Origin: JBBRCE01 sp038205115
Lineage (GTDB): Bacteria; Planctomycetota; Planctomycetia; Pirellulales; JBBRCE01
DNA: 64,000 nucleotides
Direction: 5' to 3'
Assembly: GCA_038205115.1 (NCBI GenBank)
Contig: JBBRCE010000003.1
Location: forward strand, 62,001 to 126,000
Shown: one piece after another, positions 48,115 to 56,621 of the stretch
Position numbering within the stretch: the stretch's first letter is position 1
Layout of the letters: every line of letters begins with the position of its first letter
The notes under the pieces: model-generated
The model's database searches: none
What the model was told of the DNA's origin: nothing
Seen by the model: only the letters and a program-made list of their open reading frames with translations
Made by a program: the position numbers and the translations under genes

Positions 48115-48972
48115 ATGTCTGACCAAGCCGACGAACTCCGCCAACTGGTCCTTCGCAGCGCCCTGCATCCGCCGCTGGCTGCGCGGCCGCCGCGCCGCGT
48201 GGTGGTTGCCGGCGGCAAAGGCGGTGTGGGTACAACAACCCTGGCCGTCAATTTGGCAATCGCCTTGGCGCAACAGGGTTCGCGTGTGGTGCTGGTGGAT
48301 GCCGATTTGCAACGGGCGGATCTGGCGCGGCTTTGCCAAACCTCCGAAGGTGCCACCATTGCCGACGTGCTGGCCGGACGCCGCACCGTTCACGAAGTTC
48401 TGCAGCTCGGACCGGCTGGCATTCAAGTGTTGCCGGGAGCGTGGGCCGCGGAAAAGATGCCCGACTGTTCGCCGCCGGCGCAACAGCGCTTGATTGCCGA
48501 ATTGGATCACTTGGGTCCGCATGCCGATGTGGTGCTGCTGGACGTTGGCAATGGGCTCAACCCGATTGCCGGTCGATTTTGGGAAGCCGCCGACGAAGTG
48601 CTGCTGGTCACCACGCCCGACGCCATGGCCATCATGGACGCCTATGCCGCAGTCAAAGTTTTGCCGCCGCCCGAACGAAAGACGCCCATTTTTACGCTCG
48701 TCAATCGTGCGGCCGATGCGGAGACCGCGCGCGAAGTTCACGCCCGCGTCGCCCTGGCGAGTCACCGATTTTTGGGACTGCGGATCAGTCCCGTGGGACA
48801 CGTGCCTGACGATCCGCAATTTGCGGCGGCGGGCTTGCCGCTGATGGTCCGCGCGGCGTATGGCGAATCGGCGCGTTGCTTGGAACGCATTGCTCAGCGG
48901 ATGCTATCGCGCTGGTCCGAAGTTTCCGGCAGTCAATTAACCGCGCCGCGCGAGAGCGTTTTCGCCGCTTAA
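48115..48972 (+). CDS. flhG: FlhG/MinD-like ATPase (YlxH family)
   Basis: Partner of FlhF that limits flagellar number. 285 residues. The deviant Walker A KGGVGTTTLAVNLAIAL begins at ~35, followed by VVLVDADLQRADLARLC and the Walker B-like VVLLDVGNGLNPIA. The switch II Asp is kept. The N-terminus (SDQADELRQLVLRS) resembles the FlhF-activating helix DQA-L of FlhG proteins. The order flhF-flhG fits the role. ATG 48115. Confidence 0.92.
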   Translation: MSDQADELRQLVLRSALHPPLAARPPRRVVVAGGKGGVGTTTLAVNLAIALAQQGSRVVLVDADLQRADLARLCQTSEGATIADVLAGRRTVHEVLQLGPAGIQVLPGAWAAEKMPDCSPPAQQRLIAELDHLGPHADVVLLDVGNGLNPIAGRFWEAADEVLLVTTPDAMAIMDAYAAVKVLPPPERKTPIFTLVNRAADAETAREVHARVALASHRFLGLRISPVGHVPDDPQFAAAGLPLMVRAAYGESARCLERIAQRMLSRWSEVSGSQLTAPRESVFAA

Positions 48973-49184
48973 CGTGCCGCCGCCGGGCGGTGAACGCAAA
49001 CCATTTACGTTTTGTTCGAAAGAATTCACGATTCCGTTTTTCAATTTTCGACAGGATCATAAAAAGCAAAACGCACCTCAACTTTCGATCCGATCTTGCC
49101 GATAAATTCATTTGCCATTGGCGCGCTTACCCCTGTTAAGCTGAGCCGATTGCAGAAAGTTTAACGGCCGCGACGGAGGTCATT

Positions 49185-49424
49185 GTGGGACGTGCGTATG
49201 CAGGCATCATGGGAACACTGGGATTTTTCACTGTGACCAGTCGAGCCGTGTTACATGCCGCAGGCACGGAGCAGAGTTTGCTCCAAGCTTGTCTGGCGAT
49301 GTTCGGGCTGGCTGGCATCGGTTACGTGCTAGGGAGCATTGCTCAAAGCACGGTGGAAGAATCGGTCAGAACTCAGATCGCTCGTGAACTCGTGGCTCAA
49401 GAAGCGACCGCAAAGAAGAAGTAG
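49185..49424 (+). CDS. small two-segment membrane protein between flhG and fliA
   Basis: 79 residues. Two hydrophobic stretches (YAGIMGTLGFFTVTSRAVL; SLLQACLAMFGLAGIGYVLG) are followed by a charged helical tail (SVRTQIARELVAQEATAKKK). The start is GTG 49185 with GGAGG 5-6 bases upstream. Placed between flhG and the flagellar sigma factor in the same direction, so a motility-related role is possible. No family recognised. Confidence 0.7.
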   Translation: MGRAYAGIMGTLGFFTVTSRAVLHAAGTEQSLLQACLAMFGLAGIGYVLGSIAQSTVEESVRTQIARELVAQEATAKKK

Positions 49425-49550
49425 TTCGAGGCGCGACAGACCGTCGCCAAGAGTTGGGAACCGATTGGCAACGTGCCGCTCGGCAGGCTGAATGACGAGA
49501 AGGATCTCGCCCGAGGGCAACCTCGGATTGAACATATCACGGAGGATTGA

Positions 49551-50336
49551 ATGGCCACCGCTACACTCGCGCCTGAAGACGTGCAACAAATTTGGCTGAA
49601 CATGAAGGCCAATCCCGAAAGCCAGGAACTGCGCAATCGGCTGGTCGAAATGTATTTGCCGCTGGTCAAGTACAACGGCGAACGGATCTGGGCGCGACTG
49701 CCGGAAGGCGTCGAACTGGACGATCTGATTTCGGCTGGCGTGTTCGGGTTGATGGACGCCATCGATGCGTTCGACCTGACGCGCGGCGTCAAGTTCGAAA
49801 CGTATTGCGTACCGCGTATTCGCGGCGCCATGCTGGACGAACTCCGCAATATGGACTGGGTGCCGCGACTGGTTCGCAGCAAGGCCAGCAAGCTCAACGA
49901 AGCGCTCAAGACGCTGGAAACGCGCTTGGGCCGCCAACCCAACGAAAATGAGTTGGCCGAGCATATGCAAATATCGGTGGCCGAGATCGAAAAGATGATC
50001 TCCGACGCCAGTGCCGTCAACCTGATTAGCTTGAACAAAAAGTGGTACGAAACGGACAGCTACAAAGACGTTCGCGAAATCGACGTCCTGGAAGACAAAA
50101 AGGGCGAAGACCCCACCAAACGCATCCAGAAGAACGATCTGATGCGGCTGGTCACCCGCGGTCTGAATCGCAACGAGCGGCTGATCATCATTCTGTATTA
50201 CTACGAAGAACTGACCATGAAAGAGATCGGCGCCACGCTTGATCTTTCCGAGAGCCGTGTCAGTCAGATGCACAGTTCCATCGTGCAGCGGTTGCAGAGT
50301 CAACTCGGCCGTCGCCGCCCCGAGTTCGGCGGTTAA
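49551..50336 (+). CDS. fliA: flagellar sigma factor FliA (sigma-28, WhiG type)
   Basis: Directs transcription of late flagellar genes. 261 residues. It has region 2 (LVKYNGERIWARLPEGVELD; DLISAGVFGLMDAIDAFD; KFETYCVPRIRGAMLDELR), the family hallmark DWVPRLVRSKASKLNEAL in region 3, and region 4 (LILYYYEELTMKEIGATL-like, then LSESRVSQMHSSIVQRLQS). The ATG at 49551 is preceded by CGGAGG with ~5 bases of spacing. A strong terminator follows at 50379. No FlgM anti-sigma gene is adjacent. Confidence 0.97.
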   Translation: MATATLAPEDVQQIWLNMKANPESQELRNRLVEMYLPLVKYNGERIWARLPEGVELDDLISAGVFGLMDAIDAFDLTRGVKFETYCVPRIRGAMLDELRNMDWVPRLVRSKASKLNEALKTLETRLGRQPNENELAEHMQISVAEIEKMISDASAVNLISLNKKWYETDSYKDVREIDVLEDKKGEDPTKRIQKNDLMRLVTRGLNRNERLIIILYYYEELTMKEIGATLDLSESRVSQMHSSIVQRLQSQLGRRRPEFGG

Positions 50337-50378
50337 GCCGAATTCTGCGAGTCACCGTCAATCAACTCCAAGCACACG

Positions 50379-50412
50379 AAAAAACGCCCCGCATCTGCGA
50401 GGGCGTTTTTTT
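50379..50412 (+). terminator. intrinsic terminator after fliA
   Basis: AAAAAACGCCC (50379-50389) pairs with GGGCGTTTTTT (50401-50411) across an 11-base loop. The flanking A and T runs make it usable on both strands. Confidence 0.9.
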
Positions 50413-50644
50413 ATTGCCTGCTCGATCTCGCCACACCCTTCGCCGCTCCAAGCAACAGACGTAACTCAGGCCATCGACAAAACGATCTTCGACAAAAATT
50501 GTCCGATCGGCAAAATGCTTGCGTTTATTGTTCCGGCGGGTCAATAATCGGTGGCTGCGATGCGCTGCGGTTGACCAACCGCACGTCGACGGTCGGCCGT
50601 TGCCAACCCGCCAAATCGCCGCGATCAATTTCACCAGGTGACCC

Positions 50645-52300
50645 ATGTACGGCCGCATCTCGCTGTTCTTGCTGCTGATTACGTGCGGCGCCCGAGGTTG
50701 GGCAGACGAACCCAAGCAGCCGCGTTCCGGCGAGAAATGGGCGCTGCTCATTGGCGTAAACGACTACGCCTACTTCAATAAGCTTTTCTACTGCGGCAAG
50801 GATCAAGAAGACCTGGCCCGGCAGTTGAACATCGCTGGCTTTGCCGAAGATCATATCTACTTGATGACTGATGACGCCAAAGACAGCAAATATCGCACGA
50901 CTAAAACCAACATCAATCAGCAGATCGACGGCATCACGCGGATGGCCGGCGAAAACGATGTGCTGCTGCTGGGCTTCAGCGGCCACGGCATCAGCCTGAA
51001 CGGCCAGAGTTACGTTTGCCCAATCGACGCCAAGCTGGATGCCGCCAACGACACGCTGATTTCCGTCGATTCGATCTACAAGCGATTCGATGCCAAGAAT
51101 TGTCGCGCCGCGTTAAAAATTTTGCTGGTGGACGCCTGCCGCAATGATCCTACGCCAGAAGTCAAAGCGGCCGGCGATGCCGCGGCCGATGCCAAGAAGC
51201 TGATTCAAACGTTGGAAAAAGTGCCTAGCGGCATGGTGCTCTTCAACAGTTGCTCGCTCGGCGAGTTCTCGCGAGAAGACAAAGAATTCCAGCACGGCGT
51301 GTTCAGTCATTTTCTGGTCGAGGGTCTTAGCGGCAACGCCGACGCCAACAAAGACGGCATTGTCACTCTGCAAGAACTGGCCGATTACACCACGCGGTTC
51401 ACGCAAAAACGCGTACACGACGGCACCGGTTATTCGCAGCAGCCCAAGCTGACGCTCAACTCAATCAACGCCGTCGGCGCCATGAACTTCGAGATTGGCC
51501 GCGTGAAGAAAAAAGAGGGCGAGGGCGATAAACCCGGCGACCTCCGGCACGACAACCAGTTAGGACTAGAGTTGGTCTGGTGCCCTGCAGGCACATTCAC
51601 CATGGGCAGTCCCAAGAGCGAAAAAGAGCGCGGCGAAGACGAATATCCGGTGACCGTCGAATTGACCAAGGGCTTTTGGCTCGGGCAAACCGGCGTCACC
51701 CAATCGCAATGGCACGCGCTGATGAAAGATCAACTCGAACCCTGGAAAGGTAACGCGCGGGTCAAAGTCGGCGATCAATTTCCGGCCACCTGCGTGGATT
51801 GGTCGCTGGCGGCAGAATTTTGTCGTCGCATGACCGTTGCGGAAGCCAAAGCCGGACGGTTGCCCAAGGGCTGGAAATTCGATCTGCCCAGCGAAGCGCA
51901 GCGCGAGTACGCCTGCCGTGCAGGCTCGAACGGCGCGTTTTCGTTTGGCGAAGCTTCGCGAAATCTCGACAAGTTCGGCTGGTTCGATACTAATGCCGCC
52001 AGCGCTGGCCAAGAGTTTGCCCACGAGGTGCGGCAGAAAACGCCAAACGCCTGGGGCCTTTACGATTTGCACGGCAACGTCAACGAATGGTGCGCCGATT
52101 TTTATCAAAGCACGCTGCCGGGCGGAAAGAATCCGCGCGTGGCGGTCTCGCCCGGTGGCGACGAAATTCGCGTCAATCGTGGTGGCGATTTCACCAGTTC
52201 CAGCGATAAATGCCGGTCGGCCGCTCGCAACGCCAACGCTCCGGCCTACCAAAGTCCGACCGTTGGATTTCGAATCGTCTTACACCGCCAGACTGATTGA
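50645..52300 (+). CDS. exported caspase (C14)-SUMF1/FGE-like fusion protein
   Basis: 551 residues. Signal peptide MYGRISLFLLLITCGARGWA, then a caspase-fold protease at ~30-285: KWALLIGVNDYAYF, catalytic His 114 in LLGFSGHGISLNG and catalytic Cys 165 in ILLVDACRNDP. A perfect EF-hand-like loop DANKDGIVTLQE (233-244) lies inside the domain, so Ca2+ may matter. Residues ~303-551 form a SUMF1/formylglycine-type domain (LGLELVWCPAGTFTMGSP; QTGVTQSQWHALM; FDLPSEAQREYACRAG; GLYDLHGNVNEWCADFY; VNRGGDFTSSSDKCRSAARN; TVGFRIVL). The Cys pair of true formylglycine-generating enzymes is not kept (one Cys in DKCRSAARN), so it is probably a ligand- or carbohydrate-binding module. The ATG at 50645 is chosen; a weak AGGTG lies upstream. 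The WD40 gene follows within 65 bp. Confidence 0.93.
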   Translation: MYGRISLFLLLITCGARGWADEPKQPRSGEKWALLIGVNDYAYFNKLFYCGKDQEDLARQLNIAGFAEDHIYLMTDDAKDSKYRTTKTNINQQIDGITRMAGENDVLLLGFSGHGISLNGQSYVCPIDAKLDAANDTLISVDSIYKRFDAKNCRAALKILLVDACRNDPTPEVKAAGDAAADAKKLIQTLEKVPSGMVLFNSCSLGEFSREDKEFQHGVFSHFLVEGLSGNADANKDGIVTLQELADYTTRFTQKRVHDGTGYSQQPKLTLNSINAVGAMNFEIGRVKKKEGEGDKPGDLRHDNQLGLELVWCPAGTFTMGSPKSEKERGEDEYPVTVELTKGFWLGQTGVTQSQWHALMKDQLEPWKGNARVKVGDQFPATCVDWSLAAEFCRRMTVAEAKAGRLPKGWKFDLPSEAQREYACRAGSNGAFSFGEASRNLDKFGWFDTNAASAGQEFAHEVRQKTPNAWGLYDLHGNVNEWCADFYQSTLPGGKNPRVAVSPGGDEIRVNRGGDFTSSSDKCRSAARNANAPAYQSPTVGFRIVLHRQTD

Positions 52301-52316
52301 TAACGGAGGAATGGCC

Positions 52317-52358
52317 ATGTGCGTCCGCTTTTTTCGAACTGTCGCATTCACATCGTAG
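52317..52358 (+). CDS. possible 13-codon leader frame between the caspase and WD40 genes
   Basis: ATG 52317 has GGAGG 7 bases upstream, a stronger SD than the WD40 gene itself has. It encodes MCVRFFRTVAFTS and stops 7 bases before the WD40 ATG at 52366. It could couple translation of the two genes, or the SD could simply serve an extended start (TTG 52297) of the WD40 gene. Not supported by homology. Confidence 0.25.
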   Translation: MCVRFFRTVAFTS

Positions 52359-52365
52359 TGCTATT

Positions 52366-55300
52366 ATGACTCAACTGCCCGCTTGGCGATTCAATCGCAT
52401 CTCGCTGCTCGTTCTCTTCAGCTTGGCCTGTTGGCCAGCGTTGCCCGCCGGTGCGCAGTCGGCGGCAGTCAACAACGAGTTGCAATTGGTGGTGGATTCC
52501 GACGGCTTCAACGGCAGTCCCGTCGAATGCCTGGGACTCAGCAACGATGGCCGCTGGCTGGCAGCCACGGCCGATAAGGTGGTGCGGATTTGGAATCTGC
52601 AATCCGGGCAGCAATTGCCGGCTCTGCGTGGATATCAAGAGCCGTACGGGTTCAAGGTTGGCACGGTTAATGCGTTGACCTATTCGCCCGACAGCCGATA
52701 TCTGCTGGTGGGCGTCACCGATAACACCGAGGCCGGTTCGACGCGAATTTACGAGCTGACACAATCGGCGCCGATCTTTCGCGCGCTGCTGAAAGGACAT
52801 TTAGGCTGTACCCGGGGCATTGCTTTCAGCCCCGACGGCCAGCATGTTGCCACCTGGGGCTGCGACGGCCAAATCATTGTTTCGAACTGGAACGCCGGGG
52901 CCGGCAATGCGGAATTCGCCTTTCATACGCGATGGGATTTCGTGCCGGACGACGACATCCCGCACGGTTGGGTTTTAGATTCCTACCGCCAGGCAACAAA
53001 AGACAACACGGCCTGGGAGTTGGTGCCCGGCGGTTGTTTTTGCTTTGCCGATAACGATCATTTGATCTTCTCGCATTGCGGCAGCGAAAAAGTGGTTTCC
53101 GTATCTTCCAAACGCAATTTGAAATTCGACGAGTGGCCTTCGTCCTTGCAAACGCTGTGGCAATCTGGCCGTAGCCGCGGTCCTCTGACCATTGCCGGGG
53201 CCAAGCCTGCCGCGGGTCAAAGCCGCGGCGTGGCGTTTGCCGATTTAGCGGCGTTCGTTTCGGGCAGCGGCCCTTGGATCGCCCAAGGTGTGACGACGGA
53301 ATTGGCAGACGGTGCCACGGCGTATCAGGTGGGCGTTTGGAATCGCAACGGCACAATGCTCTCGCATCGTCACAAGTATTCGCCCATCGCCATCACGTTC
53401 AACGTGCGGGCCAAACTTGGCGCTAGTTCAGACGGCCTCGGCATTGTCCACGTGTGGCGTCTGAACGACGGCGGATTATATTTACCCAGCTTTGAGCCCA
53501 ACGCGGCGCGGCTGTGGAATGTGGGCTGGAACGACGCGGGGCTGATGTTTGGCGACCAGTTTTATCCGCCGGCGGAATTTGCCGCCAACCACCGCGGACC
53601 GAATAATCGTTTGCTCGACCTTTCCAAAATGGCGATCGTGCCGTTACGAATCCCCGAAGAGCCGGTGGTTAAGCCGTCCGGTCAACTCGCCAACGGCACG
53701 CCCATTTGGTTGGACCGCGACAAAAACCTAGAACTGGTGATCGCCAGTCGATTTGGTAGTTCGCCGGCCATGAAGTCCAATCGTTCCGCGGCGTCGAGCG
53801 ACAGTCGTACTCCGCTGACGCTTTTGAATCCCGATGCGGCTGACGGCGACGGCTCCGAGATCCAAGTTGCGCCGTATTTCGATAACATCCCCGGTCGACC
53901 GTGGTCGTACCGGTTTGTGAAATATCCAGGCGTCGCCGATGGGCCGCATTTGCTAATCGGCACCGAGTCCGGCACGCTGGTCGAAACCGTCGTAAAGTCG
54001 GGGCGCGGCGGCGCGTTGGAGATGCGGATCGTGCGACGCTACCTAGGTCACACCGGCGGGATCACATCGATTTCGATCTCGCCAGACCAACAGCGTTTTG
54101 CCACGTCTTCGCTCGACGGTACGCTTCGAATTTGGCCACTCAAACCGCCCAAGGTGCTGGCCGATATCGGCGCGTTGACCGATGGTTCGCGAGTGACGTA
54201 TAGCGAGGACTTAAGCGTGCGAGATGGCGACGTGCTGCAAAAATTCGGGGACTACACCTACTTCGAACGCATCAAGCCCATGCTGCAGGGAGCGTTTAAG
54301 GTGGGCCAACCACTCAAACTACAAATCTCACGCAAGACACGCGAACTGGCAACCGGAGAACGATTGTTGCCGACCATTCGGTTGCAAGCCGCGCCGGACC
54401 TGGCCGAACCGCTGCTGAGTCTGTTTGTTGCCTCGGATGGCGAGTGGGTGATGTGGAACGACCAGGGTTTTTACAACGCCTCGGCCAGCGGCGCGCGGCA
54501 TTTGGGATTCCACCGCAACTCGCAGCGATTCCTGCCAGCCGAGTTTTATAGCTCGGATAAATTTCCGGAATACTATCAGCCCAAGTTGGTGCTGGAGAAC
54601 TTCCGTTCGAAAGACGCGCCCACACCAATTGACGCGCCCATTGCCCTGGCATCGTTACGCCGGGAGCTGATCGAAAAACAAGATCAGTTGCCAAGCGTAC
54701 TCAAGAAAGAAACATTTGCGGAGATCGAGCCGCCCAAGGTAAAAATCACAAACGCCGCGGTCAACAACGTGAATGTCCACGTTGAAGTGCAGGTGGATTT
54801 TCCCGAAGCCCGGCATTTGGACGATGTTGAAGTTCGTTTCAATCAGCAGACCGTGCCCGCGCAACTGTTGCCGAACTCGCAACACTCGACCGCAGCGGTA
54901 ACGACGGCCAAATATACGGTCGATTCGCCCTTTCCGGCCGGGAAATATTCGATTGTTGCTTCGGCACGGCACGATCGCGCGTCGTCGTCCGACTCGACCC
55001 CGGTGACGATCGACGTGGCTGGCAACTCCGCGCGCGCCACGGACCTGCCAAACTTGTACGTACTGAGCATCGGCATCAGCGGTTATCGCGATGCGGGCCT
55101 TAAGATCGAAAGCGCCGACCGCGACGCGGAACTCGTGGCGGCCAAGCTTGACGGTTTGCGGGGGCCGCGGTTTGGTGCCGTCGAAAAGCGTATCGTGCGC
55201 AACGAGCAGGCCACGCTGGCCGAACTGCGCGAATCGCTTGCTTGGTTGAAAAAGAGTGCGAAAAGTCGGACCGATCTGGCAATTGTGTTCATCAACGCGC

Positions 55301-55755
55301 AGGCGCTACTGGGCGATGACGACGAGTGGTTCATCGCGCCGGCGGATTTCGATCAAGGCCGACTGGCGTCGACGGCGCTGCCGCTGCATGAATTGGTCGA
55401 ATCGGTTGCGAAATTGCCGCGAGTCCTGATCTGGGGCGATCTATTTCACAAAGAATCTCCCGTTGTAGGCTCTGGCAAGAACCCGTTTCAGGCCGATTTT
55501 AAAACCCGCGGCGTGCTGCTGGCGTGTGCGCCTTTCCGAACCAGCATCGCGCCTACGGCGGGTCGCCCGGGACGATTTGCCACGGCCGTCGCGGAATCGC
55601 TGAACACCACCGGCGGCAAAGATTTGACCTTCGATACATTCTGCTTGCGGATCAAAGAAAAGGTCCGCGCCACAACGCATTCCGATCAAGTGCCGATTAC
55701 AGTCTGCAACGACCGGACCTGCAACGGCTACGTGATTGGCAGGACCGACGAATGA
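52366..55755 (+). CDS. exported WD40 protein with C-terminal inactive caspase fold
   Basis: 1129 residues. The signal peptide (ISLLVLFSLACWPALPAGAQ) precedes WD40 repeats such as DGRWLAATADKVVRIWNLQS, YSPDSRYLLVGVT, FSPDGQHVATWGCDGQIIVS and, after a gap, ISISPDQQRFATSSLDGTLR. A mid region (about 690-885) is beta-rich and Ig-like (VEVRFNQQTVPAQLLPNSQH; FPAGKYSIVASARHD). Residues ~898-1129 match the caspase fold in layout: NLYVLSIGISGYRDAGLKI, DRDAELVAAKLDGLRG and FATAVAESLNT. The SGHG position reads FINAQALLGDDD and the D-x-C position reads IWGDLFHKES, so the catalytic His and Cys are gone. The ATG at 52366 is chosen for the signal peptide; TTG 52297 would extend it. It overlaps the next gene by 4 bp. 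Confidence 0.88.
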   Translation: MTQLPAWRFNRISLLVLFSLACWPALPAGAQSAAVNNELQLVVDSDGFNGSPVECLGLSNDGRWLAATADKVVRIWNLQSGQQLPALRGYQEPYGFKVGTVNALTYSPDSRYLLVGVTDNTEAGSTRIYELTQSAPIFRALLKGHLGCTRGIAFSPDGQHVATWGCDGQIIVSNWNAGAGNAEFAFHTRWDFVPDDDIPHGWVLDSYRQATKDNTAWELVPGGCFCFADNDHLIFSHCGSEKVVSVSSKRNLKFDEWPSSLQTLWQSGRSRGPLTIAGAKPAAGQSRGVAFADLAAFVSGSGPWIAQGVTTELADGATAYQVGVWNRNGTMLSHRHKYSPIAITFNVRAKLGASSDGLGIVHVWRLNDGGLYLPSFEPNAARLWNVGWNDAGLMFGDQFYPPAEFAANHRGPNNRLLDLSKMAIVPLRIPEEPVVKPSGQLANGTPIWLDRDKNLELVIASRFGSSPAMKSNRSAASSDSRTPLTLLNPDAADGDGSEIQVAPYFDNIPGRPWSYRFVKYPGVADGPHLLIGTESGTLVETVVKSGRGGALEMRIVRRYLGHTGGITSISISPDQQRFATSSLDGTLRIWPLKPPKVLADIGALTDGSRVTYSEDLSVRDGDVLQKFGDYTYFERIKPMLQGAFKVGQPLKLQISRKTRELATGERLLPTIRLQAAPDLAEPLLSLFVASDGEWVMWNDQGFYNASASGARHLGFHRNSQRFLPAEFYSSDKFPEYYQPKLVLENFRSKDAPTPIDAPIALASLRRELIEKQDQLPSVLKKETFAEIEPPKVKITNAAVNNVNVHVEVQVDFPEARHLDDVEVRFNQQTVPAQLLPNSQHSTAAVTTAKYTVDSPFPAGKYSIVASARHDRASSSDSTPVTIDVAGNSARATDLPNLYVLSIGISGYRDAGLKIESADRDAELVAAKLDGLRGPRFGAVEKRIVRNEQATLAELRESLAWLKKSAKSRTDLAIVFINAQALLGDDDEWFIAPADFDQGRLASTALPLHELVESVAKLPRVLIWGDLFHKESPVVGSGKNPFQADFKTRGVLLACAPFRTSIAPTAGRPGRFATAVAESLNTTGGKDLTFDTFCLRIKEKVRATTHSDQVPITVCNDRTCNGYVIGRTDE

Positions 55756-56315
55756 TCGTGCGCGAAAGCGGAATGCCTGACGAGGAATATTGGGAGACGT
55801 TGTTCGATGTCCCGCTAATTCTCGATCGCTTAGGGATGACTCGGTTTGGCGACGTGCTCGAACTGGGCTGCGGCTACGGCACGTTTTCGATTCCCGTGGC
55901 CCGCGCAATTTCTGGCACGCTCCATACCTATGAGATCAATCCGGCGATGATCGAGCGTACCGGTCAGCGCGCCGGCAAGTTGCCCGTGACTTGCCATCAT
56001 CGTGACGTTTGCCAGCAGGGCTTCGACCGGCAGGCGGACGCCGTGCTGCTGTTCAATATCCTGCACTGCGAGCAACCGATTGAACTGTTGGCGCACGCAG
56101 CCAACGCATTGCGCCTCGGCGGAGAAGTGCTGGTCATTCATTGGCGCGTCGACGTTCTCACGCCGCGCGGCCCAAGCGCAAGCATTCGTCCCGCGCCAGC
56201 GCAGATCGTCCAATGGGCGGAGCATGCCGGGCTCAACGCCGGTCCACGGATCGATTTGCCGCCGTGGCATTTCGGCATCTGCTTGACCAAACGCGTGGCC
56301 AGCGATCGAGTCTGA
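55752..56315 (+). CDS. class I SAM-dependent methyltransferase
   Basis: 187 residues. SAM-binding motif I VLELGCGYGTFSIPVA at ~36-51, acidic YEINPAMIERT after it, motif IV-like ADAVLLFNILHCEQP and motif post-IV LRLGGEVLVIHWR. The N-terminus VRESGMPDEEYWETLFDVP is common in small methyltransferases of unknown substrate. Start ATG 55752 overlaps the WD40 stop by 4 bp (ATGA), so translation is coupled to the caspase cassette. The substrate is unknown. Confidence 0.88.
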   Translation: MIVRESGMPDEEYWETLFDVPLILDRLGMTRFGDVLELGCGYGTFSIPVARAISGTLHTYEINPAMIERTGQRAGKLPVTCHHRDVCQQGFDRQADAVLLFNILHCEQPIELLAHAANALRLGGEVLVIHWRVDVLTPRGPSASIRPAPAQIVQWAEHAGLNAGPRIDLPPWHFGICLTKRVASDRV

Positions 56316-56491
56316 CCGAGTTGGCGGCGATGATGGAACTCTGCGTTCTCCGTGCCCCAACGAACCGACATGAACGGAATAGCATTCGTGGCCCGAAGTA
56401 TTGGTTGGCGTTTTTAAGTCGTTCAGCCGCGTCATTTGACCCAACGGGCCGGTGAACCCAGCCGTAACCGAAAATTATTGCGTGCCTGGAC

Positions 56492-56519
56492 TTGCAATCC
56501 GGCGGAATTCGGGCAAAAT
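56492..56519 (+). promoter_or_regulatory. candidate sigma-70 promoter for rplY-pth run
   Basis: TTGCAA (56492-56497) and CAAAAT (56514-56519) are 16 bp apart, about 100 bp before the rplY ATG. Each box has four matches to the E. coli consensus. Planctomycete promoters are often weak matches, so confidence is low. Confidence 0.3.
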
Positions 56520-56575
56520 AACGTGCTTCCAAATGCCCGGCAGCTTGCTGGAGCGGCACTTCAGTTGATTTCTCT

Positions 56576-56589
56576 CGGCCACGTGGCCG
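56576..56589. promoter_or_regulatory. 14-bp palindrome in the rplY leader
   Basis: CGGCCACGTGGCCG is its own reverse complement and lies 32 bp before the rplY start. As RNA it gives a 5-bp stem with ACGT loop; as DNA it could be a dimer site. Purpose not shown. Confidence 0.4.
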
Positions 56590-56621
56590 TTTGACACATA
56601 TTCGTTGGTATTGAGGACGCT

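Larger units (their letters stand above)
56316..56621. other. 306-bp gap upstream of rplY
   Basis: No gene-like frame. It carries a candidate promoter (TTGCAA 56492-56497, 16-bp spacer, CAAAAT 56514-56519) and a perfect 14-bp palindrome CGGCCACGTGGCCG at 56576-56589 in what would be the leader of rplY. Confidence 0.5.

Noticed and set aside
51550..52300. SUMF1 domain read as an active formylglycine-generating enzyme
   Set aside because: The Cys pair that binds copper in true enzymes is missing, and no sulfatase gene is nearby.
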